Below are positions 38,451 through 47,821 of a DNA stretch of 64,000 nucleotides, in pieces. This DNA comes from Neorhizobium galegae bv. orientalis str. HAMBI 540 (GTDB lineage: Bacteria > Pseudomonadota > Alphaproteobacteria > Rhizobiales > Rhizobiaceae): the NCBI RefSeq assembly GCF_000731315.1, contig NZ_HG938353.1, forward strand, positions 2,852,001 to 2,916,000, read 5' to 3'. Numbering within the stretch: position 1 is the first letter of the stretch; every line of letters begins with the position of its first letter. The notes under the pieces were generated by a model, which was not told where the DNA came from, did no database searches, and saw nothing but the letters and a program-made list of their open reading frames with translations. Position numbers and translations under genes: made by a program.

Positions 38451-39629
38451 CTAGAGACCGATGCCGATTTCGCGAAGCGTGGTGCGGAAGGCGCTCTCGC
38501 GATCGGAATACCGGTCGACGAGTTCGCTGGTGTTGAGTTGCGTCAGATGGTCGGCCACGAACTCGGCGCGGTTCTCCGCCTTGTCGACCTCCATGATGTC
38601 GACAGCCGGCAGGCCGGTGAAGCCCAGCATCTCGCGCATGCGGTCATCCACCGCCACCATCAGACTGGGTACGGCCGCCTGCATGGCGATGATCGAACCG
38701 TGAAAACGCCGGCCGAAATTGAAATCCATCGAGGACGCCCAGCCGCGCCACTGGTTGTTGTCGAAGAAGGTACGAACCTCGAACCGCTGCTTCTCCCGTT
38801 CAGTGCCGGGATAAGTCAGATCGCCGATCATCCGGCCCGACGCGGAATCATAGACACGGCCCTCGTCATTGGGCTCCACCTTCATATCGAAGTGAAGGAA
38901 CTCGTCCTGCACGACATATGGCGGCACGGTATCCTCAGGAGCGAGCGCGTTCGCATCGAGGATCGCGTCCTGATTGCCGCCGAGATAGCCCGAAAAAATG
39001 GTCTTCGCCTTGCCGATCTTGACGCTCGGCAGCTTCTTCATCGACCGGCGCATGTTGTCCGGCATGAAATAGACGGAAGGGCAGCCGGTCGGGCGCACGA
39101 AGGAGAAGCCCTGATCCTTCAGGAAGCCGGCGGACTCGTAGCCGCGTGTCAGGAAATAGTGCTCTCGTTCCTTCAGGACGGCCAGAAGCCGCTTCGTTCC
39201 TTCCGGAAGATTGTTCTCCAGGTCCTTGCGGTTCTGCAACCCGATGCCCAACATGACGATCGGCATGTTGAGCCGGCTGAGGACATCCGCCTCGGCATCC
39301 GCGGAAAGCCCCTTGCGCAACAGGTTGGCGCAGGTGAAGACGCAGATATCGAAATTGGCGTTGAACTCATCGAATCCGCTGCCGCTCTTGCTCAGATTGT
39401 AGAGATGCCAGAAGGGAACCTGTTTCGCATGCGGAGCGAGCGCCCGCAGGGCGCCTTCGCCGATCAGGTAGTTCCCGGTATTGCTGATGTTGCGCAGCTC
39501 CTGCAGGAACTCCTCTTTCGTTTCCGGCTGCTTCTGCCGCTCCGAATAGGAGACGGACGAACCATGGGCGCCATTGGCAAGGCGCGTGTAGTGACCAGGA
39601 ATACCCGTCACGAGAATTCGCGGACGCAT
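38451..39629 (-). CDS. Polysaccharide pyruvyltransferase-family protein, copy 1
   Basis: 392 residues beginning MRPRILVTGIPGHYTRLANG. Shared core with copy 2: ISNTGNYLIGEGALRALAPH, VMLGIGLQNRKD, FLTRGYESAGFL, GCPSVYF, NFGRRFHGSIIAMQAAVPSL and AVDDRMREML. Start at 39629 has AGAAAGG upstream; the frame remains open to 39668. Gaps of 39 bases to the glycosyltransferase and 54 bases to copy 2 indicate one operon. The two copies may act on different sugars of the repeat unit. Confidence 0.8.
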   Translation of the reverse strand: MRPRILVTGIPGHYTRLANGAHGSSVSYSERQKQPETKEEFLQELRNISNTGNYLIGEGALRALAPHAKQVPFWHLYNLSKSGSGFDEFNANFDICVFTCANLLRKGLSADAEADVLSRLNMPIVMLGIGLQNRKDLENNLPEGTKRLLAVLKEREHYFLTRGYESAGFLKDQGFSFVRPTGCPSVYFMPDNMRRSMKKLPSVKIGKAKTIFSGYLGGNQDAILDANALAPEDTVPPYVVQDEFLHFDMKVEPNDEGRVYDSASGRMIGDLTYPGTEREKQRFEVRTFFDNNQWRGWASSMDFNFGRRFHGSIIAMQAAVPSLMVAVDDRMREMLGFTGLPAVDIMEVDKAENRAEFVADHLTQLNTSELVDRYSDRESAFRTTLREIGIGL

Positions 39630-39668
39630 TCGACAAGACCTTTCTGTTTCAAAGAAGCGGCCCGGCAA

Positions 39669-42347
39669 TCAGCCAGCTGCCGCGACCACGGGATTTGCCG
39701 CCGCCTGCTCGCGAAAGACCGCGGCGCGGGACAGTGACGAATTTTTCACGGACCGATCGCTCCACGCGATGAACTCCGAGAAGGAGGAAGTCCATGACCG
39801 GTGTGCGGCGGTTCTGATGCAGCCCTCCATGAGCGGCGCGAGTTTTCCGCGATTGCGCGCAACCTCTTCAATGATGCGTGCCATCTCCCTCACCATCTGA
39901 GGATCGGAAGCCGCGTTGATCAGTATGCCGTCCTCGCCGTCGCAAATGAGCTCGTCCACCGCGCCAACCGCGGTCGCGATGGGCACGCAACCGAGTTGCT
40001 GTGCCTCGGCGATCATCAGCGGCGCGCCCTCCCACCGTGACGGCATGAGGAGAACATCGGCCCAGCCGAGCGCCTTGATGAGATCCTTGCTCGCAAACAC
40101 CGGCGGGCGCACGTCGACGCCGAGGTCCTTCAGCCGCTCACTCCAGGAGACCCTGGAATCGGCAAGAATTTCTCCCCCGATGGCCCGGGCGTCGAAGACG
40201 ACGTTGGAGGCCCGCAGTTCCGCGAGCACTGCCGCCAGCCTGTCGATACCCTTCTGCTGATCAAACCGGCCCATGTAGAGAATCCGCAAGCGGTCATCCT
40301 TGCGCTCAATCCGCCTGACCGCCAGAACCTCCGCCAAGGCTTTGGGCGGCACCGAGAAGCTTGCGCCGTTCGCAACGGCGAAGACCTTCTCGTGTGGGAC
40401 ACCGTAGCTGTGCAGATAGATCTTGAGCTGTTCGGAGCAGGTCAGGAAGGCATCGTAGCAATGCTCGTGGGCAATCGCTGCGAAGGGCTGACCGGCGGGC
40501 CTCTTGAAGGCTGTGTTGTCCACGACGTGCAGATAGCAGGCCGTGCGCGTACCTTCGGAGCGCAGTCGCGCGATAAGGGGATGGACGGCCATCACGTGGT
40601 TGTTGATGACCAGGTCGAAGCCGGAAAGCTGCCCTTTGAGCGCCTGCCAGTCGACCGAGTGCTCCTCGGCGATGAAGTCCTGTCCGAGGAATGAACCCGA
40701 CCCGCCCCAGGCCGGAATTCCTGCCTCCCAGAAATGGATGTAGTCGAAGCTAGAATCGAATTCGTCGATTACGTCCATCCGGGACGTGCCGAGCACGAAG
40801 AGGTGGGTTTCATAACCGGCCGCCTTCAACTCCCGGGCGGCGGCATAGACGACCTTTTCAGCCCCGCCGAACGAGGCATTCGGCACGAGCAGCGCCACGG
40901 TGCGCTTGCCCCCGTTGTGTCCGAGCGGCAGGACCGGCGATCCTCCAATCTCCTTGCGCAACGCCTTGTGGAGATCGGTATAGGGCACCAGCCGCGCCGG
41001 ACGCCAGGTCCACCGCCTGCCCGCCGTCTCGCGGAGGGGGCTGGAGGCAATTGCGTTGAGACAATTGATCATCACCTGCTGAGGCGTGATGAGAGAGCGG
41101 CGCGGGAGGCTTCTTGGGAAAGGGAAGCGCACTTTCAGGACGGCCGATGTCGGCCATACCTGCTGGCTTGCGATCGAGGCGAACCAGTCGACGGCATTGT
41201 TCTGGACCACGTCCTGGACGATCCGGGTCGACAAGAAAACGAGATCGGCGGGGCCGATTTTTTGTGCGCCCGGCCCATGAATGACCGGCTCGATCTTGCG
41301 CTGGGAGGCATCGTTGGCGAGCTGGACGAAGACGACGTTGCTCACCTCGCTCAGACGCTCGAGATGGGCAAGCACGTTCGGCAACATGCGCGAGCGCCGC
41401 AGAAGGTCGAGCGCCGCGCCGCTTCCGGCGACCAGGAATGGCGGAAAATGTTCGTTGTCCGGCTCGCCGATATTGCCCCAGAAGGCCGGGATGATGTCGT
41501 CGAGGCGAAGCATCGTCGGTGGCTTGGTGGGATCGGTGAAGAAGGAGATCGCCGTATCTTCCGTCCGCGCAAACAGATAGCGCGGGCAATCCTCGTGCTC
41601 GAAATCCACCAGCATCGGACGCTGGAACAACGGCATGTGGCGCTTGCGCAGGAAGCTGACCGACGTGGCGCGGTCGCGGTTCGCCTCCTTGAAGCGGCTT
41701 TCCGCCCTCAGCCTGTATTCGAAGACGGTGTCGTGGCAGGGGATGCCGACGAAACCGTGCTCGATACACGACAGCCAGAATTCCCAATCCTCGAAACCGT
41801 TCTGCCGGTCGTCATTGAAGCGGACGCCGTCCTTAAAAACCTCGATCGAGATCATCGATCCCGTATCGCAGATATTGTCGGTGATGCAGTGCACCAGCCG
41901 CGAATAGCGATTGCCGTAATGAGCGCGCCAGCTGACCGAAAATGTGTCGATATTCGTGTAAACCCACCCGCAGCCGCTGGAAACGAGCTGCCGGTAAAGC
42001 GTCTCGATCGTGCCGGGAAGGATGCGGTTGTCGGCATCGAGGAAATAGACGGCCTTCGCCTCGGGAAAGTGCTCGATGACGAAATCGATGGCGCGATTGC
42101 GTGCGCCGCCCGGGCCGGCGTTCCGGCCGAATATGACATGGACGCAAGGATGGGCTGCGGCGTAGAGCAGCAGCTGATCGAACGTCTCATGCCGCGGATC
42201 GCCATCTACAGAGACGACGATGACAATCCGGCAGTTGCCGGGTTTCGAGGCAAGCACCGACTCGATCGCCTCAAGAGCAAGTGCCGCGTGACCGTAGAGA
42301 GGCATGGCCACGGCGATCAGGTCCGCCGGCTCCCTGTTACCGGACAT
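39669..42347 (-). CDS. wgaB: GT2-GT4 fusion glycosyltransferase
   Basis: 892 residues with two complete transferase modules. The N-terminal GT2 (about 8-300) has AVAMPLYGHAALALEAIESV, GPGGARNRAIDFV and the DxD FLDADNRILPG. After a linker of unknown fold, the C-terminal GT4 (about 480-860) has LLVPNASFGGAEKVVYAAAR, RILYMGRFDQQKGIDRLAAV and PSRWEGAPLMIAEAQQLGCV. One protein could add two successive sugars. S. meliloti has a similar fused transferase (ExpA23/WgaB) in this position. The start overlaps the upstream gene by 11 bases. Confidence 0.8.
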   Translation of the reverse strand: MSGNREPADLIAVAMPLYGHAALALEAIESVLASKPGNCRIVIVVSVDGDPRHETFDQLLLYAAAHPCVHVIFGRNAGPGGARNRAIDFVIEHFPEAKAVYFLDADNRILPGTIETLYRQLVSSGCGWVYTNIDTFSVSWRAHYGNRYSRLVHCITDNICDTGSMISIEVFKDGVRFNDDRQNGFEDWEFWLSCIEHGFVGIPCHDTVFEYRLRAESRFKEANRDRATSVSFLRKRHMPLFQRPMLVDFEHEDCPRYLFARTEDTAISFFTDPTKPPTMLRLDDIIPAFWGNIGEPDNEHFPPFLVAGSGAALDLLRRSRMLPNVLAHLERLSEVSNVVFVQLANDASQRKIEPVIHGPGAQKIGPADLVFLSTRIVQDVVQNNAVDWFASIASQQVWPTSAVLKVRFPFPRSLPRRSLITPQQVMINCLNAIASSPLRETAGRRWTWRPARLVPYTDLHKALRKEIGGSPVLPLGHNGGKRTVALLVPNASFGGAEKVVYAAARELKAAGYETHLFVLGTSRMDVIDEFDSSFDYIHFWEAGIPAWGGSGSFLGQDFIAEEHSVDWQALKGQLSGFDLVINNHVMAVHPLIARLRSEGTRTACYLHVVDNTAFKRPAGQPFAAIAHEHCYDAFLTCSEQLKIYLHSYGVPHEKVFAVANGASFSVPPKALAEVLAVRRIERKDDRLRILYMGRFDQQKGIDRLAAVLAELRASNVVFDARAIGGEILADSRVSWSERLKDLGVDVRPPVFASKDLIKALGWADVLLMPSRWEGAPLMIAEAQQLGCVPIATAVGAVDELICDGEDGILINAASDPQMVREMARIIEEVARNRGKLAPLMEGCIRTAAHRSWTSSFSEFIAWSDRSVKNSSLSRAAVFREQAAANPVVAAAG

Positions 42348-43818
42348 CGGCGGCCTCCGTAAATTGCTTGACCATCCTGAAGCCGGATACTTTAAGCCAG
42401 GAGAAGTCGACGGAATCCGTCACGGCGCGGCTGAGGATCATCAGATCCATCGGGCCGCGTGCCGGCTCGTCCAGCTGAATGTTGATGTTGACGACCTCGC
42501 TGGAAGTGACTTCGCGCCATCCGCTGAAGAATGCCGACGGTCTGGCCGTGCCCTTTCGCGCGATCTCGGCCACTTCGGAACGCGCATTCGAATTTGCCGG
42601 CGCAAGCAAGAAGCTGACCGCGGCGGGCTTGCCTTCCGGATGATCGATAAAGGCCGTCACAGAAAAGGATATCGTTCCGGGCTCGACGGCGCGGCTGACC
42701 GCGCCGGCCGATATGCCGCTCGGCAATGGATGGCAGACGATGGCATGCTCATGCTCGAGGAAGCGCACTGTCTGGAATTCCGGGACGATGGGCGTGACCG
42801 AAACGTCGGCGATCTGACTCAACGTTGCGACTGCCAAGCGATAGTCGACAGTGTACTGGCCTTCGAGCAGGTTGCTCGGCGCTATCATGTTGGGGGTTCT
42901 GGTGGGCTTGACCCCGGGCAACCCCGTGAACACCTTGAACGCCAGCGGACGCAGGTCGAGATCCGGGTGCGGAAGTTCCGAGCGCGCCGAATAACGCTCG
43001 CCGGCGATCGGGTAGCCGAGCGAAAGGCCGATGGTCTCCGGCCCGGTCGCAGAGATCCGCAGCCGCAACGTACGCGCAGCTCCTCCACAGGCGCGGGGCA
43101 GCGAGAAGAAATTCCAGTTCGGCACAAGCTGCGCATACGGGACAGTCCACTCGGCAACCCCTTCGCCGCTCTCGAGATAGCTCAACGCGACGACAAGCTC
43201 TCCGCTGACCCTGGGCACCGAGTGAAGGTGAAGGGCAAACCCCGCCACGCCAAGGCTGGATACCGGCAGAAGCTGCTCGATAAAGGCAGCGGCAAGCAGC
43301 GGCCCGATCCCCTCGTCCTTCGGATCGGCATACGGATCGTGGGAGAAAATCTCCGAAACCGGCTCCCAGTTTCGCGCCTGGAACGCATCTTCGAGCGCCC
43401 GGTAGTTTTCCAGCAGCGTTTCTCGTTCCCTTCGCAGGATCGCAAGCTCCGAGGTGATCGAGGCGCTGTATCGCGCAAGCCGGCCAACGCTGCCTTCGGT
43501 CAGAGCCTGCAGAAGCGGGAGGCTCTCCGAACTGTTTGCGGGATCAAGCCTGCGGATGGGAACGGCGGGGATCGTACCCAATGGCCCAAGCAGCGCCAAA
43601 CCCGCCTGCAGATCCGCCTCGCCCTCGTCCGAATAGGCGACGGCGACCAATGGAAAAGCATTCTGCAATGTCACCGGAGGAAGGCCATCGGCGTCGAGGA
43701 AAACGACCTGATGTTCGATATCGCTTCCTTCGAAGCAGGACCGATCCCGGGCAGATGCCGCGATCAGCTTTCTCGTCACCAGTTGTTTCCCAATGCCGGA
43801 AGACGTCAAATTTAGCAC
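42337..43818 (-). CDS. Unknown protein, first gene of the leftward wga-like operon
   Basis: About 493 residues from a GTG at 43818 preceded by CAGGGGCGGTGC; the frame is open to 43917 via a TTG but without a ribosome site. No signal peptide or membrane segment. Beta-rich, with a short helical or coiled region around SASITSELAILRRERETLLE. I recognise no domain. Position before the GT fusion and behind operator A fits WgaA (ExpA1) of S. meliloti, also of unknown function. It may organise the transferases. Confidence 0.7.
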   Translation of the reverse strand: MLNLTSSGIGKQLVTRKLIAASARDRSCFEGSDIEHQVVFLDADGLPPVTLQNAFPLVAVAYSDEGEADLQAGLALLGPLGTIPAVPIRRLDPANSSESLPLLQALTEGSVGRLARYSASITSELAILRRERETLLENYRALEDAFQARNWEPVSEIFSHDPYADPKDEGIGPLLAAAFIEQLLPVSSLGVAGFALHLHSVPRVSGELVVALSYLESGEGVAEWTVPYAQLVPNWNFFSLPRACGGAARTLRLRISATGPETIGLSLGYPIAGERYSARSELPHPDLDLRPLAFKVFTGLPGVKPTRTPNMIAPSNLLEGQYTVDYRLAVATLSQIADVSVTPIVPEFQTVRFLEHEHAIVCHPLPSGISAGAVSRAVEPGTISFSVTAFIDHPEGKPAAVSFLLAPANSNARSEVAEIARKGTARPSAFFSGWREVTSSEVVNINIQLDEPARGPMDLMILSRAVTDSVDFSWLKVSGFRMVKQFTEAADVR

Positions 43819-43977
43819 GCACCGCCCCTGAAGAATTACCCTGCAACGAAGAACAAATATTCCGGATAACCAAACTTTATCAAAGTCATCCGGCGCCTTC
43901 GATGGGAAGCCTAACAACTAACATTGCAGCGCACAATAACAAAATCCAATCGATATAAAGAAATAAATTCCGAATAT

Positions 43978-43994
43978 ACTTTAAAAATTGAAGT
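43978..43994. promoter_or_regulatory. Operator candidate A (wga-type promoter)
   Basis: ACTTTAAAAATTGAAGT differs at one base from the perfect palindrome ACTTCAA-AAA-TTGAAGT of site B. It lies in a 180-base AT-rich gap between the wgcA-like gene and the first wga-like gene, about 160 bases before the latter's start. Confidence 0.65.
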
Positions 43995-43999
43995 AATAA

Positions 44000-45247
44000 T
44001 CATGCATCCGCACCTTGAGTGCCTCGAAACGACTTTCCGGTCAGCTTCTCAATGAGATTCTGTTGACGATCAAGGCATTCCGCCAGCCGGAAACGCCTCT
44101 CGACTGTCCGGCGCGCCGCAGCGCGCATCGCGAAATGACGTTCCGGATTCGCCAGGGCGCCGAGAATGGCCTCGGCGAGTGCATCCGTATCGAAGAACGG
44201 CACCAAAAGGCCATTCTTGCCGGAACGTATGACCTCCTGAACGGGCGCGGTATCCGATCCGATGACCAGCGCGCCACAGGCCATCGCCTCCAGCACTGAC
44301 CAGGACAGGACGAAGGGATAAGTCAGGTACAGATGCGCGGACGAGATCTGGTAGATCTGCCGTAAGACCGAATGCGGCACCGGGCCGGGAAAGAGGATAT
44401 TCTCCCGCGGTATGTCCAGCGACTTGAGGAGATGATCCTTCCACGCCCCGCCGCCCGGCGGCGGCACGCCATAGCTGACACCGTCTCCTCCGACGAACAC
44501 GAACAGAGCATCCGCGCGCTGGCGCACGACCTTTGCGGCAGCCTCCAGAACCTGCGGGAATCCGCGATACGGCTCGAGATCGCGCGCCACAAAGGTGACG
44601 ATGGGAGGACCATCGGCGCTCAGCACCCGTCCATCCGGAAGTATGGCCGAAGCTGTCGGGTCCGGTCGAAACCGCGCCGTATCGATCCCCTCGTGACACA
44701 CCGAAATGCGCCCCCGGGCGTCGGCAGGATAGAGACTTCTCTGCCAATGGGTGGGGCTGATGCCGGCCTCGATGGCCTCGAGGGACAGGAGTTGCGCGAC
44801 ATTGCGCAGCCGCAGCCTCTTGCGCGTCTCGAGATCAGGCCGATCGTTAGGGGAGAAGCCGATATCCGCCCCTTCCGACCGGTAGAAGAACTCGCAATAC
44901 CCCAATGCAGGCACCTGCGGGAGGACATCCTTCAGAAACATCATGCTTCCCCAGCCGATATGGCCGACGACGACATCGGGCACCATCCCCTGCCGCACCA
45001 TGGCATCGAGCGTCTCGGCGACGCGATGACCGATTCGCGCATGGTGATCGGGAGTACCCATGTGTCGGGCCATATGGGGATCCGCGCGCGGCCCCGCTTC
45101 CGCTCGATGTCGAACGACTCGAACGGAAGGGATCTTCTGATCTATGGTCTCGGTGATGAGGCTGACCTCGTTGCCCGCCTGTGCGAGCTGGGCGGCCAGG
45201 GCAGCGAACTGACCGAAACCCCGTCGATGAACAAACGCCACGTGCAT
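44000..45247 (-). CDS. wgcA: GT4 glycosyltransferase (WgcA/ExpC-like by position)
   Basis: 415 residues, GT-B fold. MHVAFVHRRGFGQFAALAAQ at the N-terminus; the C-terminal donor domain has TFVARDLEPYRGFPQVLEAA, FVFVGGDGVSYGVPPPGG, ILFPGPVPHSVLRQIYQISS and SWSVLEAMACGALVIGSDTA with the conserved Glu-x7-Glu region. It lies directly after the regulator gene (44 bases), as expC follows expG in S. meliloti. The sugar it transfers is unknown. Confidence 0.8.
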   Translation of the reverse strand: MHVAFVHRRGFGQFAALAAQLAQAGNEVSLITETIDQKIPSVRVVRHRAEAGPRADPHMARHMGTPDHHARIGHRVAETLDAMVRQGMVPDVVVGHIGWGSMMFLKDVLPQVPALGYCEFFYRSEGADIGFSPNDRPDLETRKRLRLRNVAQLLSLEAIEAGISPTHWQRSLYPADARGRISVCHEGIDTARFRPDPTASAILPDGRVLSADGPPIVTFVARDLEPYRGFPQVLEAAAKVVRQRADALFVFVGGDGVSYGVPPPGGGAWKDHLLKSLDIPRENILFPGPVPHSVLRQIYQISSAHLYLTYPFVLSWSVLEAMACGALVIGSDTAPVQEVIRSGKNGLLVPFFDTDALAEAILGALANPERHFAMRAAARRTVERRFRLAECLDRQQNLIEKLTGKSFRGTQGADA

Positions 45248-45291
45248 CGCGTCTATTCCCCCACGGCCAGGGGCACGCCCTCACCCACCAT

Positions 45292-45864
45292 TCAAACGCC
45301 GTATCGTGGAGTGCTGCCCCAGGCCAATTCGAGCTGATGCAGTGTCTGGAAGGCCGTTTCAAGCATCCTTTGCTCCTGGTCGCCACGATTCACCGCACGC
45401 TCATAAGCCATCGCTGCGTCACGGAGATTCGCCCTGAGCTGCCGCCCCTTCTCCGTCAGCTTGATGCGTGCGGACCGCTTGTCGCGCTGGGAGGCAACCC
45501 GATCGATGTAGTCACCATCGCCAAGCTGTTTGAGATAATAGGAAACGTTGGAGCCGACATAATGCCCCCGATCCAGGAGCTCGGCGACCGAGAGTTCCGA
45601 ATCGCCGATTGCCAGCAGAATCATCGCCTGTGCCGGCCCGATATCGTCGACCCGAAGCTTGGTCAGCTCCGCACGGATCAGGCCCGAGAACCGCCGGCTT
45701 GCCCGCTCCATGAGGCGAGCGAGCTCGAAATATGTAACCTGTTGGAGGTCCCCCAACTCTGCATCCTGAGGATGCTTGGGGTCTGTCTGTGCCGTCTGGC
45801 CCATTTGAACTGTCAGTTCGCCGTTCAGCTCTACAGGCAAATTAAGCACAACTTCTTCTTTCAT
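45292..45864 (-). CDS. wggR: MarR-type regulator of exopolysaccharide genes (WggR/ExpG-like)
   Basis: 190 residues from the ATG at 45864, which has GGAG 6 bases upstream. Winged helix: ELSVAELLDRGHYVGSNVSY holds the recognition helix and SQRDKRSARIKLTEKGRQL the wing. An acidic N-terminal extension of about 50 residues precedes it. S. meliloti WggR (ExpG) activates the galactoglucan operons by binding their promoters. The palindrome at 45888-45904 is 24 bases before this start, suggesting autoregulation, and matching sites lie before the other operons. Divergent from wgdA. Confidence 0.85.
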   Translation of the reverse strand: MKEEVVLNLPVELNGELTVQMGQTAQTDPKHPQDAELGDLQQVTYFELARLMERASRRFSGLIRAELTKLRVDDIGPAQAMILLAIGDSELSVAELLDRGHYVGSNVSYYLKQLGDGDYIDRVASQRDKRSARIKLTEKGRQLRANLRDAAMAYERAVNRGDQEQRMLETAFQTLHQLELAWGSTPRYGV

Positions 45865-45887
45865 CCCACTCTCCATTTCAGGAAAAT

Positions 45888-45904
45888 ACTTCAAAAATTG
45901 AAGT
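45888..45904. promoter_or_regulatory. Operator candidate B (wggR-wgdA promoter gap)
   Basis: ACTTCAA AAA TTGAAGT: perfect 7-base arms around three A. It is the best copy of the four. It lies 24 bases before the wggR start and 157 bases before wgdA, so could control both directions. Confidence 0.75.
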
Positions 45905-46060
45905 AATATTCAACTACGCCCATTCCCCCCAATTGCCATGAGCTTGCATAAGCCCTCCGTTATGTGCCAGATTGGAGGAAGCAATACTATCCTTCGGTTT
46001 AGCTATAACGAAATACGTCCTCCGACTGATTGATCTAACGTTAACTCGAGGCAAATTGCC

Positions 46061-47821
46061 ATGCGCGATACTGTTCAAAATGGGACAACAATCAAGGGGC
46101 AAATCCGGGGAGGTCGAAAACAAAGCAGCCCAGGGTTGCTAGTATCGCAAGCAAAGCGTGTATTTTTGTCAGGATTGTTTTATGCCGCGGCACTCAGCGT
46201 GTGCCTGAATTTATTACAACTGACGATGCCTCTGTTCATGCTGCAGGTCCATGACCGGGTGCTCAACAGTCAGAGCATGGACACGCTTGGAATGCTCATC
46301 ATCCTGGCCATCGGCGCCCTTGTCGTGCTCGGTGTTCTGGAATTCATCCGCGCCCTCTCGTTCCAGGCCATGGGAGGTGCGCTTGTGCGCAGACTGAACA
46401 TGCCCGTCCTGGCGGCCGCCGTTCAGGCCTCGGTCGACCAGGGCCTGTCGCGCGCCACCCAGTCGCTTCGGGACATCTCGGAATTGCGAAGCTTCCTGAC
46501 CTCGTCAGCAGTCACTGCGCCCCTCGATGCGGCGTGGTCGCCGATTTTCCTCGGCGCGCTTTTCCTTTTGCATCCGCTTTTTGGTCTTATCGGAGCCGTT
46601 TCCGCCGCTCTGCTCCTCTGCGGCGGACTGATTACGGACATTTTGACCCGCCAACTCACCAAGGAGGCGAATCAAACGAATATCGAGGCGGTGTCCAAGA
46701 TCGGCGCTTCGCTGCGACATGCCGAGGCAATCGAGGCAATGGGCATGCTGCCGGCCCTGGCGGCCCGTTGGCGCGCCCTGCAACTGGAAGCCCTCAGCGC
46801 CTTTGAAACGAGCGGGCGCAGGAGCAAGGCGATGTCGTCCATTACCCGCAGCCTGCGCTATTCCATCCAGATCATTACCCTGTCGGCCGGTGCATTTCTG
46901 GTGCTGCAGCAGGAAATCACGCCCGGCGCAATGATGGCATCGAGCATCCTGGTTGGGCGCCTCCTGATTCCCTTCGATTCCCTCATCGACAATTGGCGGC
47001 AGTGGGTGCTGGCGGCAGGGGCCTGGCATCGTCTTGAGGCCATCCTCACGGCGGACGTTGCGATCCGCCAGACGATGCCGACGCCGCATTCGTCGGGCGA
47101 CATCGTGGTCGACAAGCTCATTTACGCAGCCCCCGGGCTGGATGTGCCGATCATCAAGGGAATTTCTTTCTCCCTCTCTCCGGGCGAGGTTCTGGGCGTG
47201 ATCGGCCCTTCCGCCGCGGGCAAATCGACGCTTGCGCGCCTGCTGGTCGGCGTTCTGCGCCCCACATCCGGCGGCGTCTTCCTCGACGGCAACAATACCT
47301 ATCTCTGGGAGCGCAGCTCGTTCGGCCAGGTGGTCGGATACCTGCCGCAATCCGTTTCGCTTCTGGAAGGCACCATTCGGGAAAACATCGGGCGAATGGC
47401 GGACAGCGATCCATACAAGGTACTGGAGGCGGCGCGGCTGGCCGACATTCACGAAATGGTCGGGCGCCTGCCGCTCGGCTACGACACGCCGGTCGGCGAC
47501 GGACACCTGACCCTTTCCGGCGGGCAGCGGCAGCGTATCGCGTTGGCGCGCTGCCTCTACAACCAACCTCGGCTCATCGTGCTCGACGAGCCGAACGCAA
47601 ATCTGGACGCGATCGGCGAGCGGGCCCTTATCCGCGCGATCCAGCGCGCCCGCGAAAGTGGCGCCATCGTCATCATTATCGCTCACCGGCCGGCCATCAT
47701 GCAGGTCGCCGACAAGCTGCTCGTGCTTGAAAACGGCCGCATCACCCAGTTCGGACCGCGCACGTCCGTGGTTCCGGCCACGATGCCGGGCGAAACAACC
47801 CGGGAGGTAGCCGCAATATGA
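46061..47821 (+). CDS. wgdA: Type I secretion ABC exporter
   Basis: 586 residues, PrtD-type. Six membrane helices in the first 310 residues; ATPase domain with Walker A GPSAAGKST (382-390), signature LSGGQRQR (485-492), Walker B LIVLDEPNANLD (505-516) and H-loop His542. With WgdB it exports the RTX protein WgeA, as ExpD1/D2 do in S. meliloti. The outer-membrane TolC is not in the window. The start codon follows directly on a palindrome GGCAAATTGCC (46050-46060), and the ribosome site GAGG at 46047 is distant. Confidence 0.92.
   Translation: MRDTVQNGTTIKGQIRGGRKQSSPGLLVSQAKRVFLSGLFYAAALSVCLNLLQLTMPLFMLQVHDRVLNSQSMDTLGMLIILAIGALVVLGVLEFIRALSFQAMGGALVRRLNMPVLAAAVQASVDQGLSRATQSLRDISELRSFLTSSAVTAPLDAAWSPIFLGALFLLHPLFGLIGAVSAALLLCGGLITDILTRQLTKEANQTNIEAVSKIGASLRHAEAIEAMGMLPALAARWRALQLEALSAFETSGRRSKAMSSITRSLRYSIQIITLSAGAFLVLQQEITPGAMMASSILVGRLLIPFDSLIDNWRQWVLAAGAWHRLEAILTADVAIRQTMPTPHSSGDIVVDKLIYAAPGLDVPIIKGISFSLSPGEVLGVIGPSAAGKSTLARLLVGVLRPTSGGVFLDGNNTYLWERSSFGQVVGYLPQSVSLLEGTIRENIGRMADSDPYKVLEAARLADIHEMVGRLPLGYDTPVGDGHLTLSGGQRQRIALARCLYNQPRLIVLDEPNANLDAIGERALIRAIQRARESGAIVIIIAHRPAIMQVADKLLVLENGRITQFGPRTSVVPATMPGETTREVAAI

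Noticed and set aside
37980..39737. 585-codon plus-strand frame
   Set aside because: Mirror of the two pyruvyltransferase genes, which have clear motifs and ribosome sites.
40734..42362. 542-codon plus-strand frame
   Set aside because: Mirror of the GT2-GT4 fusion gene; composition typical of an antisense shadow.
46505..47686. 393-codon minus-strand frame
   Set aside because: Antisense to wgdA, whose ATPase motifs are complete.
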